Notes: generated from the letters alone by a model not told the origin. A stretch of DNA of 37,512 nt from Clostridium sp. (GCF_017888565.1 NZ_JAGHFX010000069.1:1-37512); one strand, 5' to 3'; shown: positions 9,535 through 19,174, counted from the stretch's first letter. Program-made: numbers and translations.

Positions 9535-10419
9535 CTAATACAATACTCTTTTCTTACTAAACTCACCTAATATTATCTCTTCTATTTCCATAGATGAATT
9601 TACACTTATAAATTTACCACCATATTTTTTGGTAATATCCTCAATAGATTTTTTATATGATTTTAGAGTATTTTTATACTCTTTAATCAAACTTGGAGTT
9701 AAACTCATTTTTACATTTTCACCTGTTTCGCTATCTATAAAGGTAATTTCATTATTAAATTCTGGATCAATCTCTTCATTTGATAATATTTGAACTAATA
9801 TTATATCTTGCTTTTTAAAAGCTAAATACTTAAGAGCATCTTCTAAATCTTTTAATCCTTCATTATTCAAAAAGTCAGATACAACTACAGATACACCTCT
9901 AGGCGTTAATTGTCTCTTTTTTATACTACTTGTAAGATCTGTTTTACCATCAAATTCAATATTTTCTAGCTCTTTTAATATTCTTTGAAAGGCTTTGTTT
10001 CCAGCTGCTGATTTTATACTTTGTATATCACCATTATCCATAGTGCTTATATTAACTCTATCTAGATTATTTAAGGCAATATAGCTTAAAGCAGCAACAA
10101 CTTTTAATGCTGTATCTTTTTTATTTTCATTTCCATAATCCATTGATTTACTTTTATCAACAAAGAAATTAAAGACACCTTCTCTTTCTTCCATAAAAAC
10201 TTTTATAAAAAACTTATCAAATCTACCATATGCATTCCAATCTATTCGCCTAAAATCATCACCTGGAGCATATTCTCTGTAATCAGAAAACTCTACAGAA
10301 ACTCCCTTTGCCTTTGACTTTCTTCCTCCTTGTGTTCCTGAAGAAAGCTTAAAATTTATATGCATATTTATTTTATTTAACTTTTTAAAAAAGTCCTCAT
10401 TAAATATCCTTTCGCTCAT
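9535..10419 (-). CDS. DUF58 domain protein
   Basis: This soluble 294-residue protein has the DUF58 signature: YREYAPGDDFRRIDWNAYGR near residues 47-66, followed by a VWA-like fold with VDKSKSMDYG. DUF58 proteins are almost always encoded beside MoxR AAA+ ATPases and are thought to act as their partners or adaptors; no enzymatic activity is established. The ATG follows the MoxR stop by only three bases. The weak Shine-Dalgarno (AAAGG, about eleven bases away, inside the MoxR 3' end) suggests translational coupling. It lacks the N-terminal membrane helices seen in many DUF58 proteins. Confidence 0.93.
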   Translation of the reverse strand: MSERIFNEDFFKKLNKINMHINFKLSSGTQGGRKSKAKGVSVEFSDYREYAPGDDFRRIDWNAYGRFDKFFIKVFMEEREGVFNFFVDKSKSMDYGNENKKDTALKVVAALSYIALNNLDRVNISTMDNGDIQSIKSAAGNKAFQRILKELENIEFDGKTDLTSSIKKRQLTPRGVSVVVSDFLNNEGLKDLEDALKYLAFKKQDIILVQILSNEEIDPEFNNEITFIDSETGENVKMSLTPSLIKEYKNTLKSYKKSIEDITKKYGGKFISVNSSMEIEEIILGEFSKKRVLY

Positions 10420-10422
10420 TTT

Positions 10423-11406
10423 TTACACAACCTTTAAATCTTCTAGTATCTTATCTATAATGCTTTCTTCTGTTAAGCCTTCTGTTATAGCATCAAAATT
10501 TAGTATTATCCTATGTCTTAATACTGGATAAGCTAAAGCCTTAATATCTTCAAATGATACATTTAATCTTCCTTCCATAACCGCTCTTACTTTTGCCCCA
10601 CTAATAATGCCTTGTGCAGCTCTTGGACTTGCTCCTGCTTCTACATATCTCTTAACAAACTCTGAAGCTTCTGTAATTTCTGGATGAGTTGCTAATATAA
10701 GCTTTAATGCAAATTCTTTAACTGCTTCTGCAAGCTTTATTTCTCTAATTGTTTCTCTTATCTTTAATATTTCATCACCTTCAAGAACTGCATCAATTTG
10801 AACTCTATTATTAGTTAATGTTAAATCCATAATTTCTTTAAGCTCTTGAAGATTTGGAAAATCTACATTTAACTTAAATAAGAATCTATCTAATTGTGCT
10901 TCTGGAAGTGGATATGTTCCTTCTTGTTCTATTGGATTTTGGGTTGCAAGTACCATAAATGGTTTTGCCATTTCATAAGTTGTCTTACCAACTGTTACTG
11001 TTTTTTCTCCCATAGCTTCAAGTAAAGCAGATTGAGTTTTAGGAGTTGCTCTATTTATTTCATCTGCTAATAGTAAATTTGTAAATACAGGCCCCTTTTC
11101 AAATTTAAATAAAGTTGTGTCATTTTCTTTAACTACTATATTTGTTCCAACTACGTCTGCTGGCATCAAGTCTGGCGTAAACTGTATTCTAGAAAAACTT
11201 AAGTTTAATACCTTTCCAATTGTTTTTACTAATTGAGTTTTTCCCATTCCAGGCATACCTTCTAAAAGCACATTACCATCTGCAAAAATAGCAATTAAAA
11301 CATTTCTGATTATATCCTTTTGTCCTATTATCCCTTTTGATATTTCTTCTTCGCATATTCTTATTTTCTCTGAAACTTCTATAATTTCTTTTTCACTTAT
11401 TTCCAT
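10423..11406 (-). CDS. MoxR-family AAA+ ATPase
   Basis: This 327-residue protein has the full MoxR set: Walker A in EGMPGMGKTQLVKT, Walker B in LLLADEINRATPKTQSALLE, and the sensor/insertion region ATQNPIEQEGTYPLPEAQLD, followed by the C-terminal lid. MoxR ATPases act as chaperones that remodel or load VWA-domain partners, and three VWA/DUF58 partners follow in this operon. The frame could start three codons earlier at a GTG, but AGAGGTG sits about six bases before the ATG that encodes MEISEKE, so I chose the ATG. It lies 12 bases after the preceding gene. Confidence 0.95.
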   Translation of the reverse strand: MEISEKEIIEVSEKIRICEEEISKGIIGQKDIIRNVLIAIFADGNVLLEGMPGMGKTQLVKTIGKVLNLSFSRIQFTPDLMPADVVGTNIVVKENDTTLFKFEKGPVFTNLLLADEINRATPKTQSALLEAMGEKTVTVGKTTYEMAKPFMVLATQNPIEQEGTYPLPEAQLDRFLFKLNVDFPNLQELKEIMDLTLTNNRVQIDAVLEGDEILKIRETIREIKLAEAVKEFALKLILATHPEITEASEFVKRYVEAGASPRAAQGIISGAKVRAVMEGRLNVSFEDIKALAYPVLRHRIILNFDAITEGLTEESIIDKILEDLKVV

Positions 11407-11418
11407 CTTTCTCACCTC

Positions 11419-12978
11419 TTAGTTTAATCCTTCAAAATAATCTTTTATAAGATCCTTTAAACTCTCTGGAAGATTACTATTATTTGCACCTTCTAATGCA
11501 CTGTTAGTATAATCTCCTATTACCTTATCATAATTTATTTTATTTCCATCTAAATTGAATCCATTTTCAGTTTCTATACTTTGAGAATTTCCCTCTTGAT
11601 TTTTATTTCCAGTTAGATTTTCATCATTTCCAACTTCTCTTCCTGGAATATATATTTGCTCTCCTTTTTTATTATCTAAATCATTTTCTTTGCCTTCATC
11701 ACTTCCCATATTCCAGCCAGTTCCACTTCCATTTCCACTTCCACTACCTGATCCATTTCCTTCGCCTTCGCCTTGACCTTCGCCCTCTCCTTGACCTTCG
11801 CCTTCGCCTTGTCCTTCGCCTTGTCCTTCGCCTTGTCCTTCGCCTTCTTTATCTCCAGGCTTCTTTCCACTACTATTATTTTGTGAATTTTGAATAGCCT
11901 CCTTTAAACTTTCTGCATCAAGCTTTCCATCTAAAACTGAATTTGAAGCTTCACTTAAGGCTTCTGAAAGATTTTCATCGCTTACACTATTAGCAGCATT
12001 TGCAAGAGCTTTTGATAAATTATTTAACTCACTACTGCTCATATTTCCCAGGGATTTTTTCAAGTCTCCTAATGCCTTTTCTAATTTTTCCTTATCCTTA
12101 GACAATATTGCATCTGCAAGCTCTTTCCCTTCCTTCTTTTTCATAAGCTCATTAGTCAATTTATTTAAATCCTTCTTTGCTCCTTCTTCTTTCTCTTTAT
12201 TAAACTCATCTAATAAATTTTTTTGAGTTTTTTCTATGGCAGCTTTACTTTTATCATTTTTAGCTTCATTCTTTTTATCTTCTAGCTTTTTTTCCATTCT
12301 TTCTAAAGTTTTATTTATATCAAGCTTCTTTTCGCTTTCCTTTAATTCCTTTTTGGCATCTTCTAATATCTTTTTTATAGCCTCTTTTTCTTCTTCAGTT
12401 AACTCTTCTGATTTCTCAACTAACTTCTTTTCTTCTTCAATCTTTTTAATAAAATCCTGCTGGTATTTATTAAATTCTCTAATTGAATTAGCTTCCTTTT
12501 TAGCTGAAGTATCTATAATTAAAGTTATAGAACACATTATTATTAATCCTAAAGCCATAAATATTTGCTTTTTATCTACAGTTATTTTCAAATTATCTTT
12601 TATGCTAAAATTTTTAATAAAAGATACAGTATCTTTCTTTTGAGCAATTGAAATATTATCTTCTTCATTTATTAATTCTAAAGAAGTTGTAACTCTTTCA
12701 TTTAACCCTTTTGAATCAACTATTAAAGCAACACTTTTTTTATCAGGTGCTTTTACAAAACCATATATTATTATTGAAATTAATCCTACAGCTAAAACAC
12801 TAAGAGAAACTTCTTCTACATATGGAAATGTTATAAATAAAGATATTAATAATAAGCATAAGATTAAGCATAGTAGGTATTTTAAACCTACTATGCTCAA
12901 GTTTATTATGAAGTTCGCCCTAATTCTTTTTGATGCCTTTTTTATAAAGGTTAATATTTCATTATTTAAAGAATTCAT
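11419..12978 (-). CDS. Membrane coiled-coil protein with Gly/Glu/Gln-rich repeat
   Basis: The 519-residue protein has two hydrophobic helices (about 30-50 and 57-74), a third at about 140-158, then a long Lys/Glu-rich coiled coil (about 165-330). A low-complexity GEGQ/GSGS segment (about 376-425) and a short C-terminal region follow. The segment KSVALIVDSKGLNERV after helix 2 resembles a motif I associate with DUF4175-type membrane proteins near MoxR/VWA genes, but assignment is uncertain. A good AAGGAG lies upstream and overlaps the end of the permease gene four bases away. Its position between the ABC permease and MoxR suggests a structural or coupling role; that is inference. Confidence 0.82.
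   Translation of the reverse strand: MNSLNNEILTFIKKASKRIRANFIINLSIVGLKYLLCLILCLLLISLFITFPYVEEVSLSVLAVGLISIIIYGFVKAPDKKSVALIVDSKGLNERVTTSLELINEEDNISIAQKKDTVSFIKNFSIKDNLKITVDKKQIFMALGLIIMCSITLIIDTSAKKEANSIREFNKYQQDFIKKIEEEKKLVEKSEELTEEEKEAIKKILEDAKKELKESEKKLDINKTLERMEKKLEDKKNEAKNDKSKAAIEKTQKNLLDEFNKEKEEGAKKDLNKLTNELMKKKEGKELADAILSKDKEKLEKALGDLKKSLGNMSSSELNNLSKALANAANSVSDENLSEALSEASNSVLDGKLDAESLKEAIQNSQNNSSGKKPGDKEGEGQGEGQGEGQGEGEGQGEGEGQGEGEGNGSGSGSGNGSGTGWNMGSDEGKENDLDNKKGEQIYIPGREVGNDENLTGNKNQEGNSQSIETENGFNLDGNKINYDKVIGDYTNSALEGANNSNLPESLKDLIKDYFEGLN
11758..11850. repeat. Short tandem repeat inside a coding gene (GEGQ codons)
   Basis: Units of six to twelve bases built on CCTTCG and CCTTGT are repeated through about 90 bases and encode the GEG/GQ repeat of the coiled-coil protein. 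All units are multiples of three, so copy-number change would alter linker length without breaking the frame. The local GC content is clearly above the surroundings. Confidence 0.85.
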
Positions 12979-12982
12979 AGCT

Positions 12983-13876
12983 TTACTCCTTTACTTTATT
13001 CTTTGTCTTAATCTTTACCTTTTTATTTCTTTTTCTATTTAGTGGATTTAACCTTCTAGCTGCTAAATATAAGAATATAAAAGTTAATATTCCTTGAATT
13101 CCTATAGAAATATATTCAGCATATTTTGAAATTCCTATTTCTGTAAGCATATAAAGAAAATCATTTCCAAGTCCTACTTGATTTGAAAGCATACTTAAAA
13201 ATCCAACTGCTGGGCTTAAGTATACTATAGGTGATATTGTTGGTGTCGTAGTAATTGGACCTCCACTTAGTCTCATCATAGTAATAATCCAAATTACATA
13301 AGCTATAACTATAGTACCTACAAATGCAAATAATACTATTGCATAGGTTAAAGCTGTTGCAACTTTTGATGTCTTAACATATGTTGAAACAAATACCCCT
13401 ATTGCCCCAACAAATATTGTATTAATAATAAATGATAATATAAGAACTAATATATTACTTATCTTTACTCCACCAATTAAGGCACAAACTGCATATAGAG
13501 GTATTGTGCATACTATTAACATTATTACCTTAAGTGATGATGCTAATAACTTCCCAATTATTATTTGAAATGAACTTAATCTAGTTGATAATAATATATC
13601 TAAGGTTTGCTTTTCTCTTTCTGAGCATATTGAAGTTGCCGTTAATGATGGTACTATAAACATTAACAGTACAGCTTGAGCAACTGCCATACCTATATAA
13701 AGCATTACTGAACCTTGCATATTTAACCCACTTGCATAAATCTCATTACTATAAGTATTGTAAAAAATTAATGTTCCTGCTGCTAATATGGCTATATAAA
13801 TTAATAGCATAATTGTAAATCTAGGTGTTCTTACAGTTAATCTGCTTTCATTTCTTAAAACTGGATTCACTCTCAT
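12983..13876 (-). CDS. ABC-2 type transporter permease
   Basis: This 297-residue polytopic protein has about six membrane helices. After the second helix it contains TSICSEREKQTLDILLSTRL, the cytoplasmic coupling motif typical of ABC-2 permeases of the NosY/GldF (COG1277-like) type. It pairs with the ATPase encoded immediately upstream (14 bases between them). Its N-terminal segment, RVNPVLRNESRLTVRTPRF, is typical of this permease group. GGGGGAGA precedes the ATG. Only one permease gene is present, so the transporter is probably a homodimer in the membrane. The substrate is not evident. Confidence 0.92.
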   Translation of the reverse strand: MRVNPVLRNESRLTVRTPRFTIMLLIYIAILAAGTLIFYNTYSNEIYASGLNMQGSVMLYIGMAVAQAVLLMFIVPSLTATSICSEREKQTLDILLSTRLSSFQIIIGKLLASSLKVIMLIVCTIPLYAVCALIGGVKISNILVLILSFIINTIFVGAIGVFVSTYVKTSKVATALTYAIVLFAFVGTIVIAYVIWIITMMRLSGGPITTTPTISPIVYLSPAVGFLSMLSNQVGLGNDFLYMLTEIGISKYAEYISIGIQGILTFIFLYLAARRLNPLNRKRNKKVKIKTKNKVKE

Positions 13877-13890
13877 TTTATCTCCCCCTT

Positions 13891-14814
13891 CTAATTATTA
13901 TCCTCTGTTATTTGTATAAATACATCTTCTAAATTACCTACTGCTTTGGCAAAACCTATAACTGATACATCTTGTATAACTAAGGCTTTTAATACCTCCT
14001 TAGTTTCCTTATCTCCTCCAGCTACATTTGCTGTAATTTTGTTTCCATCTAAGGAAATCTCTTTAACATCTGGTATTTGTTTTAGAACTTGTATTGCTTT
14101 TTCAGGCTCCTCCATAACAGTTATATTAATAGGGGCTGCCCCTGATGCTCTAATCATAACTTCTTCTACAGTTCCTTCACATACTATAGATCCATTTTTA
14201 ATTATTCCGATTTTAGTACATATTTCTCCAAGTTCAGAAAGTATATGAGAAGAAACTATAATTGTCTTTCCCATTTCTTTAAGATTTTTTAATATTCCCT
14301 TCATTTCAAATCTTGCTCTTGGATCCATACCTGAAGCTGGCTCATCTAATATTAATAATTCTGGATTATGAACTAAACATCTCGCTAAACATAATCTTTG
14401 TTTCATTCCTCTTGATAAACCATCTACATTTGCATCCCACTTATCTTGCAGGTTAACAAGTTCTAGTAAATCCATAGATAATTTTCTTGCTTCTTCACCA
14501 ACAATTCCATATATAGAAGCATAAAATTCTAGGTATTCTATTGCTCTTAAATTATCATAAACTCCAAAGAAATCTGGCATATATCCTATTTTATCTTTTA
14601 ATTCCTTATTATTTTTTATTGCATCTATTCCATCTACATAAACTTCACCACTATCTGGGGAAAGAAGTCCAGATACTATTTTCATTGTAGTACTTTTTCC
14701 TGCTCCATTTGGACCTATAAATCCAAATATCTCACCTTTTTCTATTTCTAAGTTTAATCCATTTAAAGCTTTAAACTTCCCATAAGATTTTTCAAGGTTC
14801 TTTATAACTAGCAT
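13891..14814 (-). CDS. ABC transporter ATP-binding protein
   Basis: The 307-residue ATPase has Walker A GPNGAGKST at 34-42, the signature LSRGMKQRL, Walker B LLILDEPASGMDP and the switch His in IIVSSHILSE. A C-terminal extension of about 90 residues (from about 215) is typical of the DrrA/GldA-like subfamily that drives ABC-2 permeases. The start codon overlaps the previous stop in a TAATG arrangement, implying translational coupling to the 802-residue protein, and GGGGAGGG lies inside that gene's last codons. It energises the adjacent permease. In bacteroidetes, GldA-type ATPases work with GldF and GldG; the analogy here is inference. Confidence 0.95.
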   Translation of the reverse strand: MLVIKNLEKSYGKFKALNGLNLEIEKGEIFGFIGPNGAGKSTTMKIVSGLLSPDSGEVYVDGIDAIKNNKELKDKIGYMPDFFGVYDNLRAIEYLEFYASIYGIVGEEARKLSMDLLELVNLQDKWDANVDGLSRGMKQRLCLARCLVHNPELLILDEPASGMDPRARFEMKGILKNLKEMGKTIIVSSHILSELGEICTKIGIIKNGSIVCEGTVEEVMIRASGAAPINITVMEEPEKAIQVLKQIPDVKEISLDGNKITANVAGGDKETKEVLKALVIQDVSVIGFAKAVGNLEDVFIQITEDNN

Positions 14815-17222
14815 TATTTTTCCCTCCCCTTAACAGTTATTCGTGGAACCATCGATTGACCTTTCATCTCATCAACAGCAACCTTTATTTTCACGGTATT
14901 ATTTTCAATATAGTTTTCAATATCTTTTATCTTTTGAAATCCTTGAGATAATGTCATCTTTTCATAATCACTAGTTTTATAATTATATATAAACTTCTCT
15001 CCATTTTCTCCACCATTATAACCATATCTATCAACACCAGATTTTACTATAACTTCTGTTACATTAATGTTATCATCAATTTTATAGTCAAATATAATAT
15101 CACCTTGACCATATATATATCCACTGTATTCATCTAAATGAACATTTGAAGATGAGTTAACTGAATCAACTTTATATGAGAAGAATCCATCAGGGAAGTT
15201 TAAAGTACCATCCTTACTCTTAAAATCAATATCTACATCTTGGATTATTGCCGTTGTATCAAATTTTGATATAGACTTTTTACCAAAATCTATTCCGTAT
15301 TCTATAGGTAAATCAGTAATAGCAATAAGTTTTATTTCTTTACTAATACTTACCTCATCAAAAATCGTTGCTAATAAACTTGATGTTCTTAAAATATTCT
15401 TATATTCTTCTGTCTTTAACTTTTCTTTATCATTCCATCTTGCATCATAATATTTTTGGTTTAAAGTCTCTGAATAAGCTTGAAGTCCAGCTCCTCCAGA
15501 TGCAGTTTCTCCTTCTATAGCCTTTTCTTCCCCTTTAGGTAACTCTCCAAGATCCCATACATTTTGTCCTGCAACTAAAATTAATTTATTTATATTTTTA
15601 TCTAAGTTATTTTTTACAGACCCATTTAAATTACCGTCAGATAAGTTAAAGTTTGAATCAATTTTAGGGATAACTTGTTCCTTACCTACAACCTCGAAAG
15701 TTTTCATATCTAATGCATCACTATCAGCAAATGTAAAATAAGAATTATTTCCCTTATAAGTTGTTTTTACTCTTAATCTATCCTTTATTTCTTCTTCTGG
15801 ATTACCATAATAGCGCATATCATCTGTAAGATAGCTCATAGTCAAATCTTCTGGCTTTTCTATAACTACATCATCCTTATATTTTGTCCCTATACCTATA
15901 TATCCCTTAGCTACTCCTTTTCCCTCTTTATCTACTGAAACTATATTATTTTGATTTAAAATTATATCATTCACTCTTGTTGATGAACCCATAAAATAAA
16001 TAACTAAAGCAAATATAATTGATATTGCTGGAACAGCTATCCATGTTAAATCTCTTTTATTTAACTTCTTTAAAACTATATAAAGTACAACACCTATAAT
16101 TAATGCATATAGACTAAATACTACTATTAATGACTTAGTTCCTACTATTTCATTTATTGGAATACTTTGAATAAGATCTCTTGCTCTGTAATATCCCTGT
16201 CCCACATATCCACCATTCATATTCTTATCAAAAACACCATTTGCTGCATCTGTAAGAATTAAACTCAAGAATTTACTTGCATCTTTTGATGATATTAATG
16301 GTTCTAGCCCTAAATCAAAAGTTGTTATTAGTATTTCACCTCTACCTTTTTCGATAGAATAAACTAATGGCTTTTCTGATGTCCCATTTTTAATTTTTGC
16401 ATCTTTAACTTCTAAATTAGAAGTTATAAGTTTTAAATTTTCTTCTACTAAAGTTAAGTTCTCTTCCTTAACCCCATTAGATTTTACTTCTAAAAAGTCT
16501 TTATCGATACTACCTATAGTTTTGGATTCATTTGCACCTGAACCTAATATTAAAGTTCCACCTTTATTAATCCATGAATTTATTGCATCATATTGCTCTT
16601 TTTTCAAATTAGACATATTATAGTTATTTATTATAAGTACATCTAATCCATCTATGTTTAAATTATTTTCTCCTATTATATTTTCATCAAGATATACACT
16701 TTCAAGTGTTCCTTCAAAACCTCTACTTGAATCAAACTTTACATTTCCAATATACCCAAGAGAAGTAGCATCATCAGTTAAAACTCCTGTAAATACATTT
16801 GTTTCTGTCACTCTTCCACTCGATACTAATGTTTTCTTTTGAGATAAAACTTTTCCATTTTCAACAATATTAACTGTCATTTTACTTGAATTTTCTAATA
16901 CCTTTACAGGTATTAGAACTTTACTTGTCTCACCTTTAGTTAATGAAACTTCTTTACTATAAGCATCATAAGTTCCCATATTTGAACTAGCTACTCTTAT
17001 TTCTATTTCACCTGTAAAATCTCTTTCTAAGCTATTAACTTCTACAGTTACAGGTATATATTTCATAGCTCTATACTTACCTTGTATTCCATAACTAACT
17101 TTCATTTCATAAGCTTCTGATTCGCTAGTTTTAGCATTTACTGTTATATTAGTAAAAGAAAAACTTATAACGATTAAAGCTATAAAAGTAATTATCATAC
17201 TCTTTTTTAAAAACGACTTCAT
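14814..17222 (-). CDS. Secreted/membrane protein with GATase-like domain, first gene of the operon
   Basis: The 802-residue protein has a signal peptide (about 1-30, ending VNA) and an extracellular beta-rich region (about 35-170). A Rossmann-like segment contains VLIINNYNMSN and INKGGTLILGSG. Two helices at about 364-415 and a large C-terminal extracellular domain (about 425-802) follow. The middle domain resembles the GATase1-like fold found in BatA/GldG-type envelope proteins. I cannot assign an enzyme; no catalytic Cys is apparent. AGGGGG precedes the ATG. It leads the operon and is translationally coupled to the ABC ATPase, so it may be the extracytoplasmic partner of the transporter. 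Confidence 0.85.
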   Translation of the reverse strand: MKSFLKKSMIITFIALIVISFSFTNITVNAKTSESEAYEMKVSYGIQGKYRAMKYIPVTVEVNSLERDFTGEIEIRVASSNMGTYDAYSKEVSLTKGETSKVLIPVKVLENSSKMTVNIVENGKVLSQKKTLVSSGRVTETNVFTGVLTDDATSLGYIGNVKFDSSRGFEGTLESVYLDENIIGENNLNIDGLDVLIINNYNMSNLKKEQYDAINSWINKGGTLILGSGANESKTIGSIDKDFLEVKSNGVKEENLTLVEENLKLITSNLEVKDAKIKNGTSEKPLVYSIEKGRGEILITTFDLGLEPLISSKDASKFLSLILTDAANGVFDKNMNGGYVGQGYYRARDLIQSIPINEIVGTKSLIVVFSLYALIIGVVLYIVLKKLNKRDLTWIAVPAISIIFALVIYFMGSSTRVNDIILNQNNIVSVDKEGKGVAKGYIGIGTKYKDDVVIEKPEDLTMSYLTDDMRYYGNPEEEIKDRLRVKTTYKGNNSYFTFADSDALDMKTFEVVGKEQVIPKIDSNFNLSDGNLNGSVKNNLDKNINKLILVAGQNVWDLGELPKGEEKAIEGETASGGAGLQAYSETLNQKYYDARWNDKEKLKTEEYKNILRTSSLLATIFDEVSISKEIKLIAITDLPIEYGIDFGKKSISKFDTTAIIQDVDIDFKSKDGTLNFPDGFFSYKVDSVNSSSNVHLDEYSGYIYGQGDIIFDYKIDDNINVTEVIVKSGVDRYGYNGGENGEKFIYNYKTSDYEKMTLSQGFQKIKDIENYIENNTVKIKVAVDEMKGQSMVPRITVKGREK

Positions 17223-17633
17223 TACTATTCCCCCTAGGTTACATATTTTTAATCATATATCTTAATTGTAGACCAATTAATATAACTTTCCCTTAACAAT
17301 TTCTTAAAATTTTCTTATTTTTAACATATTCAGTAAAATATTCTTGTAATTTGCACTTATTATCTAAAACTTCAAAAATAACTAATATATAATGATTTAT
17401 AATTTATGTAAATTTTTTGCAATTTACTCTTTTGTATATGGATATATTCATTAAAAATTCTTTTTTAAAAGTTTTAGATTGTTCTAATTTAAAATATAAA
17501 AATCCATATTTTAAATTGAAACAATCTAAAATATGGATAATTTTCTTTTTTCATATATAGTATTTATTTTTAGATATTATTCTTAAAATCTATGCTAAGA
17601 CTAATAAATTTATTAACATATTTATTCTATTTG
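17223..17633. other. Intergenic region holding the operon promoter
   Basis: These 411 AT-rich bases separate the eight-gene operon from the cyclopropane synthase gene, both on the minus strand. They must hold the operon promoter in their left part. I could not choose a convincing -35/-10 pair among the many AT-rich candidates. The right part contains the hairpin described separately at 17472-17531. Confidence 0.5.
17472..17531 (-). terminator. Long hairpin, probable terminator of cfa
   Basis: Arms 17472-17497 and 17506-17531 pair over 26 bases with two mismatches and an eight-base loop. The hairpin lies about 100 bases past the cfa stop codon and is followed on the minus strand by a short T-run (CTTTTT). 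It is long and AT-rich, so it may instead be a processing or stability element. Confidence 0.6.
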
Positions 17634-18833
17634 TTATCTATACATATACTCTCTAGTCATTGGCAAATTATTATTTGTATCTTTTACAAAAACTATTTGA
17701 TGCAAATCAATTACTCCATTGTTAAAAGATGCAGCACAGCAATATAGGTACATTCTCCACATTCTTATAAATCTTTCATCAAATACTCTGCCATTACTAT
17801 CATGCATTTTTCTAACCTTATCTATGTTGTTATCAAAATTTTTAGCCCAATGTAATAATGTATTTTTATAATGCAATCTTAAACTTTCAACATCTATTGT
17901 ATAAAATTTATACTCAGCTGATAAAGATATTATTTCCCTTAAGGTTGGTATTACTCCACCTGGGAATATGTATTTCTTTATCCATGCATCTCCCTGTGAT
18001 TCCTTTAATCCACTTATATAATGAAGAACAAATACTCCACCTTTATTTAATACAGAGTTTACATTTTCAAAAAATAAATTATAATTTTCACGTCCTACAT
18101 GCTCAAGCATTCCAACGCTTACAATCCTATCAAAACTTAATTTTGATTTCTTTAAGTCTCTATAGTCCATTATTTTTACATCTAAATAATCTTCTAAACC
18201 TTCTTCTTTTATTCTCCTTTTGAACTCATCATGTTGTTCCTGACTTAATGTTATTCCAAGTCCCTTAACCTTATATAATTTAGCAGCCTCAATAAGAAGA
18301 CCACCCCATCCACATCCTATATCTAATAAAGTTAATCCCTCTTTAAGATTTAACTTTTTTAGTAAATGATGGACTTTATTCATTTGAGCATCATATAAAG
18401 TATCTGTTGGATTTTTAAAATATCCGCAAGAATAACTCATAGTATCATCTAGCCATAATTTATAAAAATCATTTCCTATATCATAATGATATGATACTTC
18501 TTCTTTTTGATGTTTTTCAGATGTTGAATTTTTAAATATCTTAGGTAAACTTTTAAAGTCAGTAGAAAACTTATCTATACACTTTAATAACTCATCAAAT
18601 ACAGTAAATAGATCTCCATCTATTTCTATATTTCCATCCATATAAGCTTCCCCAAACGCTAATGAAGTACTAGTCAATAATGCCTTCTTTGGTATTGGTT
18701 CTTTTAAATGTAGCTTAAATAAAGATTCATTTTTTCCAACTTTAATAACCTCATCATCCCAAAATTTCACTTCAAATGATAACTCTTCAAAATTCTTTAA
18801 AAAAGTTTTAAAGAATATTTTTTCCATATTCAT
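17634..18833 (-). CDS. cfa: Cyclopropane-fatty-acyl-phospholipid synthase
   Basis: The 399-residue enzyme transfers a methylene group from S-adenosylmethionine to unsaturated acyl chains of membrane phospholipids. It has the family motif YHYDIGNDFYKLWLDDTMSYS followed by GYF, the SAM-binding DIGCGWGGLL (about residue 170), VGMLEHVGRENY, and the C-terminal WRMYLYCCAASF. Length is normal for the family. The frame extends five codons upstream to a TTG, but GAGGAGGAG is placed ideally before the ATG of MNMEKIFF, so that start is used. It appears to be monocistronic. Cyclopropanation usually protects membranes in stationary phase or under acid or solvent stress. Confidence 0.95.
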   Translation of the reverse strand: MNMEKIFFKTFLKNFEELSFEVKFWDDEVIKVGKNESLFKLHLKEPIPKKALLTSTSLAFGEAYMDGNIEIDGDLFTVFDELLKCIDKFSTDFKSLPKIFKNSTSEKHQKEEVSYHYDIGNDFYKLWLDDTMSYSCGYFKNPTDTLYDAQMNKVHHLLKKLNLKEGLTLLDIGCGWGGLLIEAAKLYKVKGLGITLSQEQHDEFKRRIKEEGLEDYLDVKIMDYRDLKKSKLSFDRIVSVGMLEHVGRENYNLFFENVNSVLNKGGVFVLHYISGLKESQGDAWIKKYIFPGGVIPTLREIISLSAEYKFYTIDVESLRLHYKNTLLHWAKNFDNNIDKVRKMHDSNGRVFDERFIRMWRMYLYCCAASFNNGVIDLHQIVFVKDTNNNLPMTREYMYR

Positions 18834-19174
18834 AAATCTCCTCCTCAATACATTTCCCTTGTTAAACTTTTAATTCTTAGTGTAGCAAAATACTATTTTA
18901 TAAACTTATTAATCCTAATAAATTTTATATCCACTCATAATATTTAATTTATAAATAACTACACTTTTCCTAGTACAATTTGAATCATTTTAACTAAACC
19001 AATCTAATTGAGATTATAGACAATGAAAATAAAAAATATACTTCTATTACTTCGCCATCAAATCTTAAAAATTACATGATTACGTATTAAAAATTTGAAA
19101 TTTTTATTATTTCTACAAAAATAAAAAACAATCTCTAACTTATTCTTTAGAGATTGCTTTTATTTTATATATTA
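18834..19174. other. Intergenic region upstream of cfa
   Basis: These 341 AT-rich bases lie between two minus-strand genes. They must contain the cfa promoter near their left end. Apart from the terminator at 19129-19156 I see no gene, repeat or structured RNA. Confidence 0.5.
19129..19163 (-). terminator. Terminator of the zinc-ribbon gene
   Basis: A perfect nine-bp stem (CAATCTCTA / TAGAGATTG, arms 19129-19137 and 19148-19156) lies just past the stop codon at 19175. On the minus strand it is followed by TTTTTTATTTTT, a clear T-tract. Confidence 0.88.

Noticed and set aside
11758..11850. Tandem repeat as a CRISPR array
   Set aside because: Units are short, contiguous, lack unique spacers and encode a continuous protein segment.
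11676..11870. Lys/Ala-rich 64-codon frame overlapping the GEGQ repeat
   Set aside because: It is a frame-shifted reading of the tandem repeat inside the coiled-coil gene, with no start signal.
12236..12643. 135-codon plus-strand frame
   Set aside because: It is the antisense of the Lys/Glu coiled coil of the membrane protein, with no ribosome binding site or independent support.
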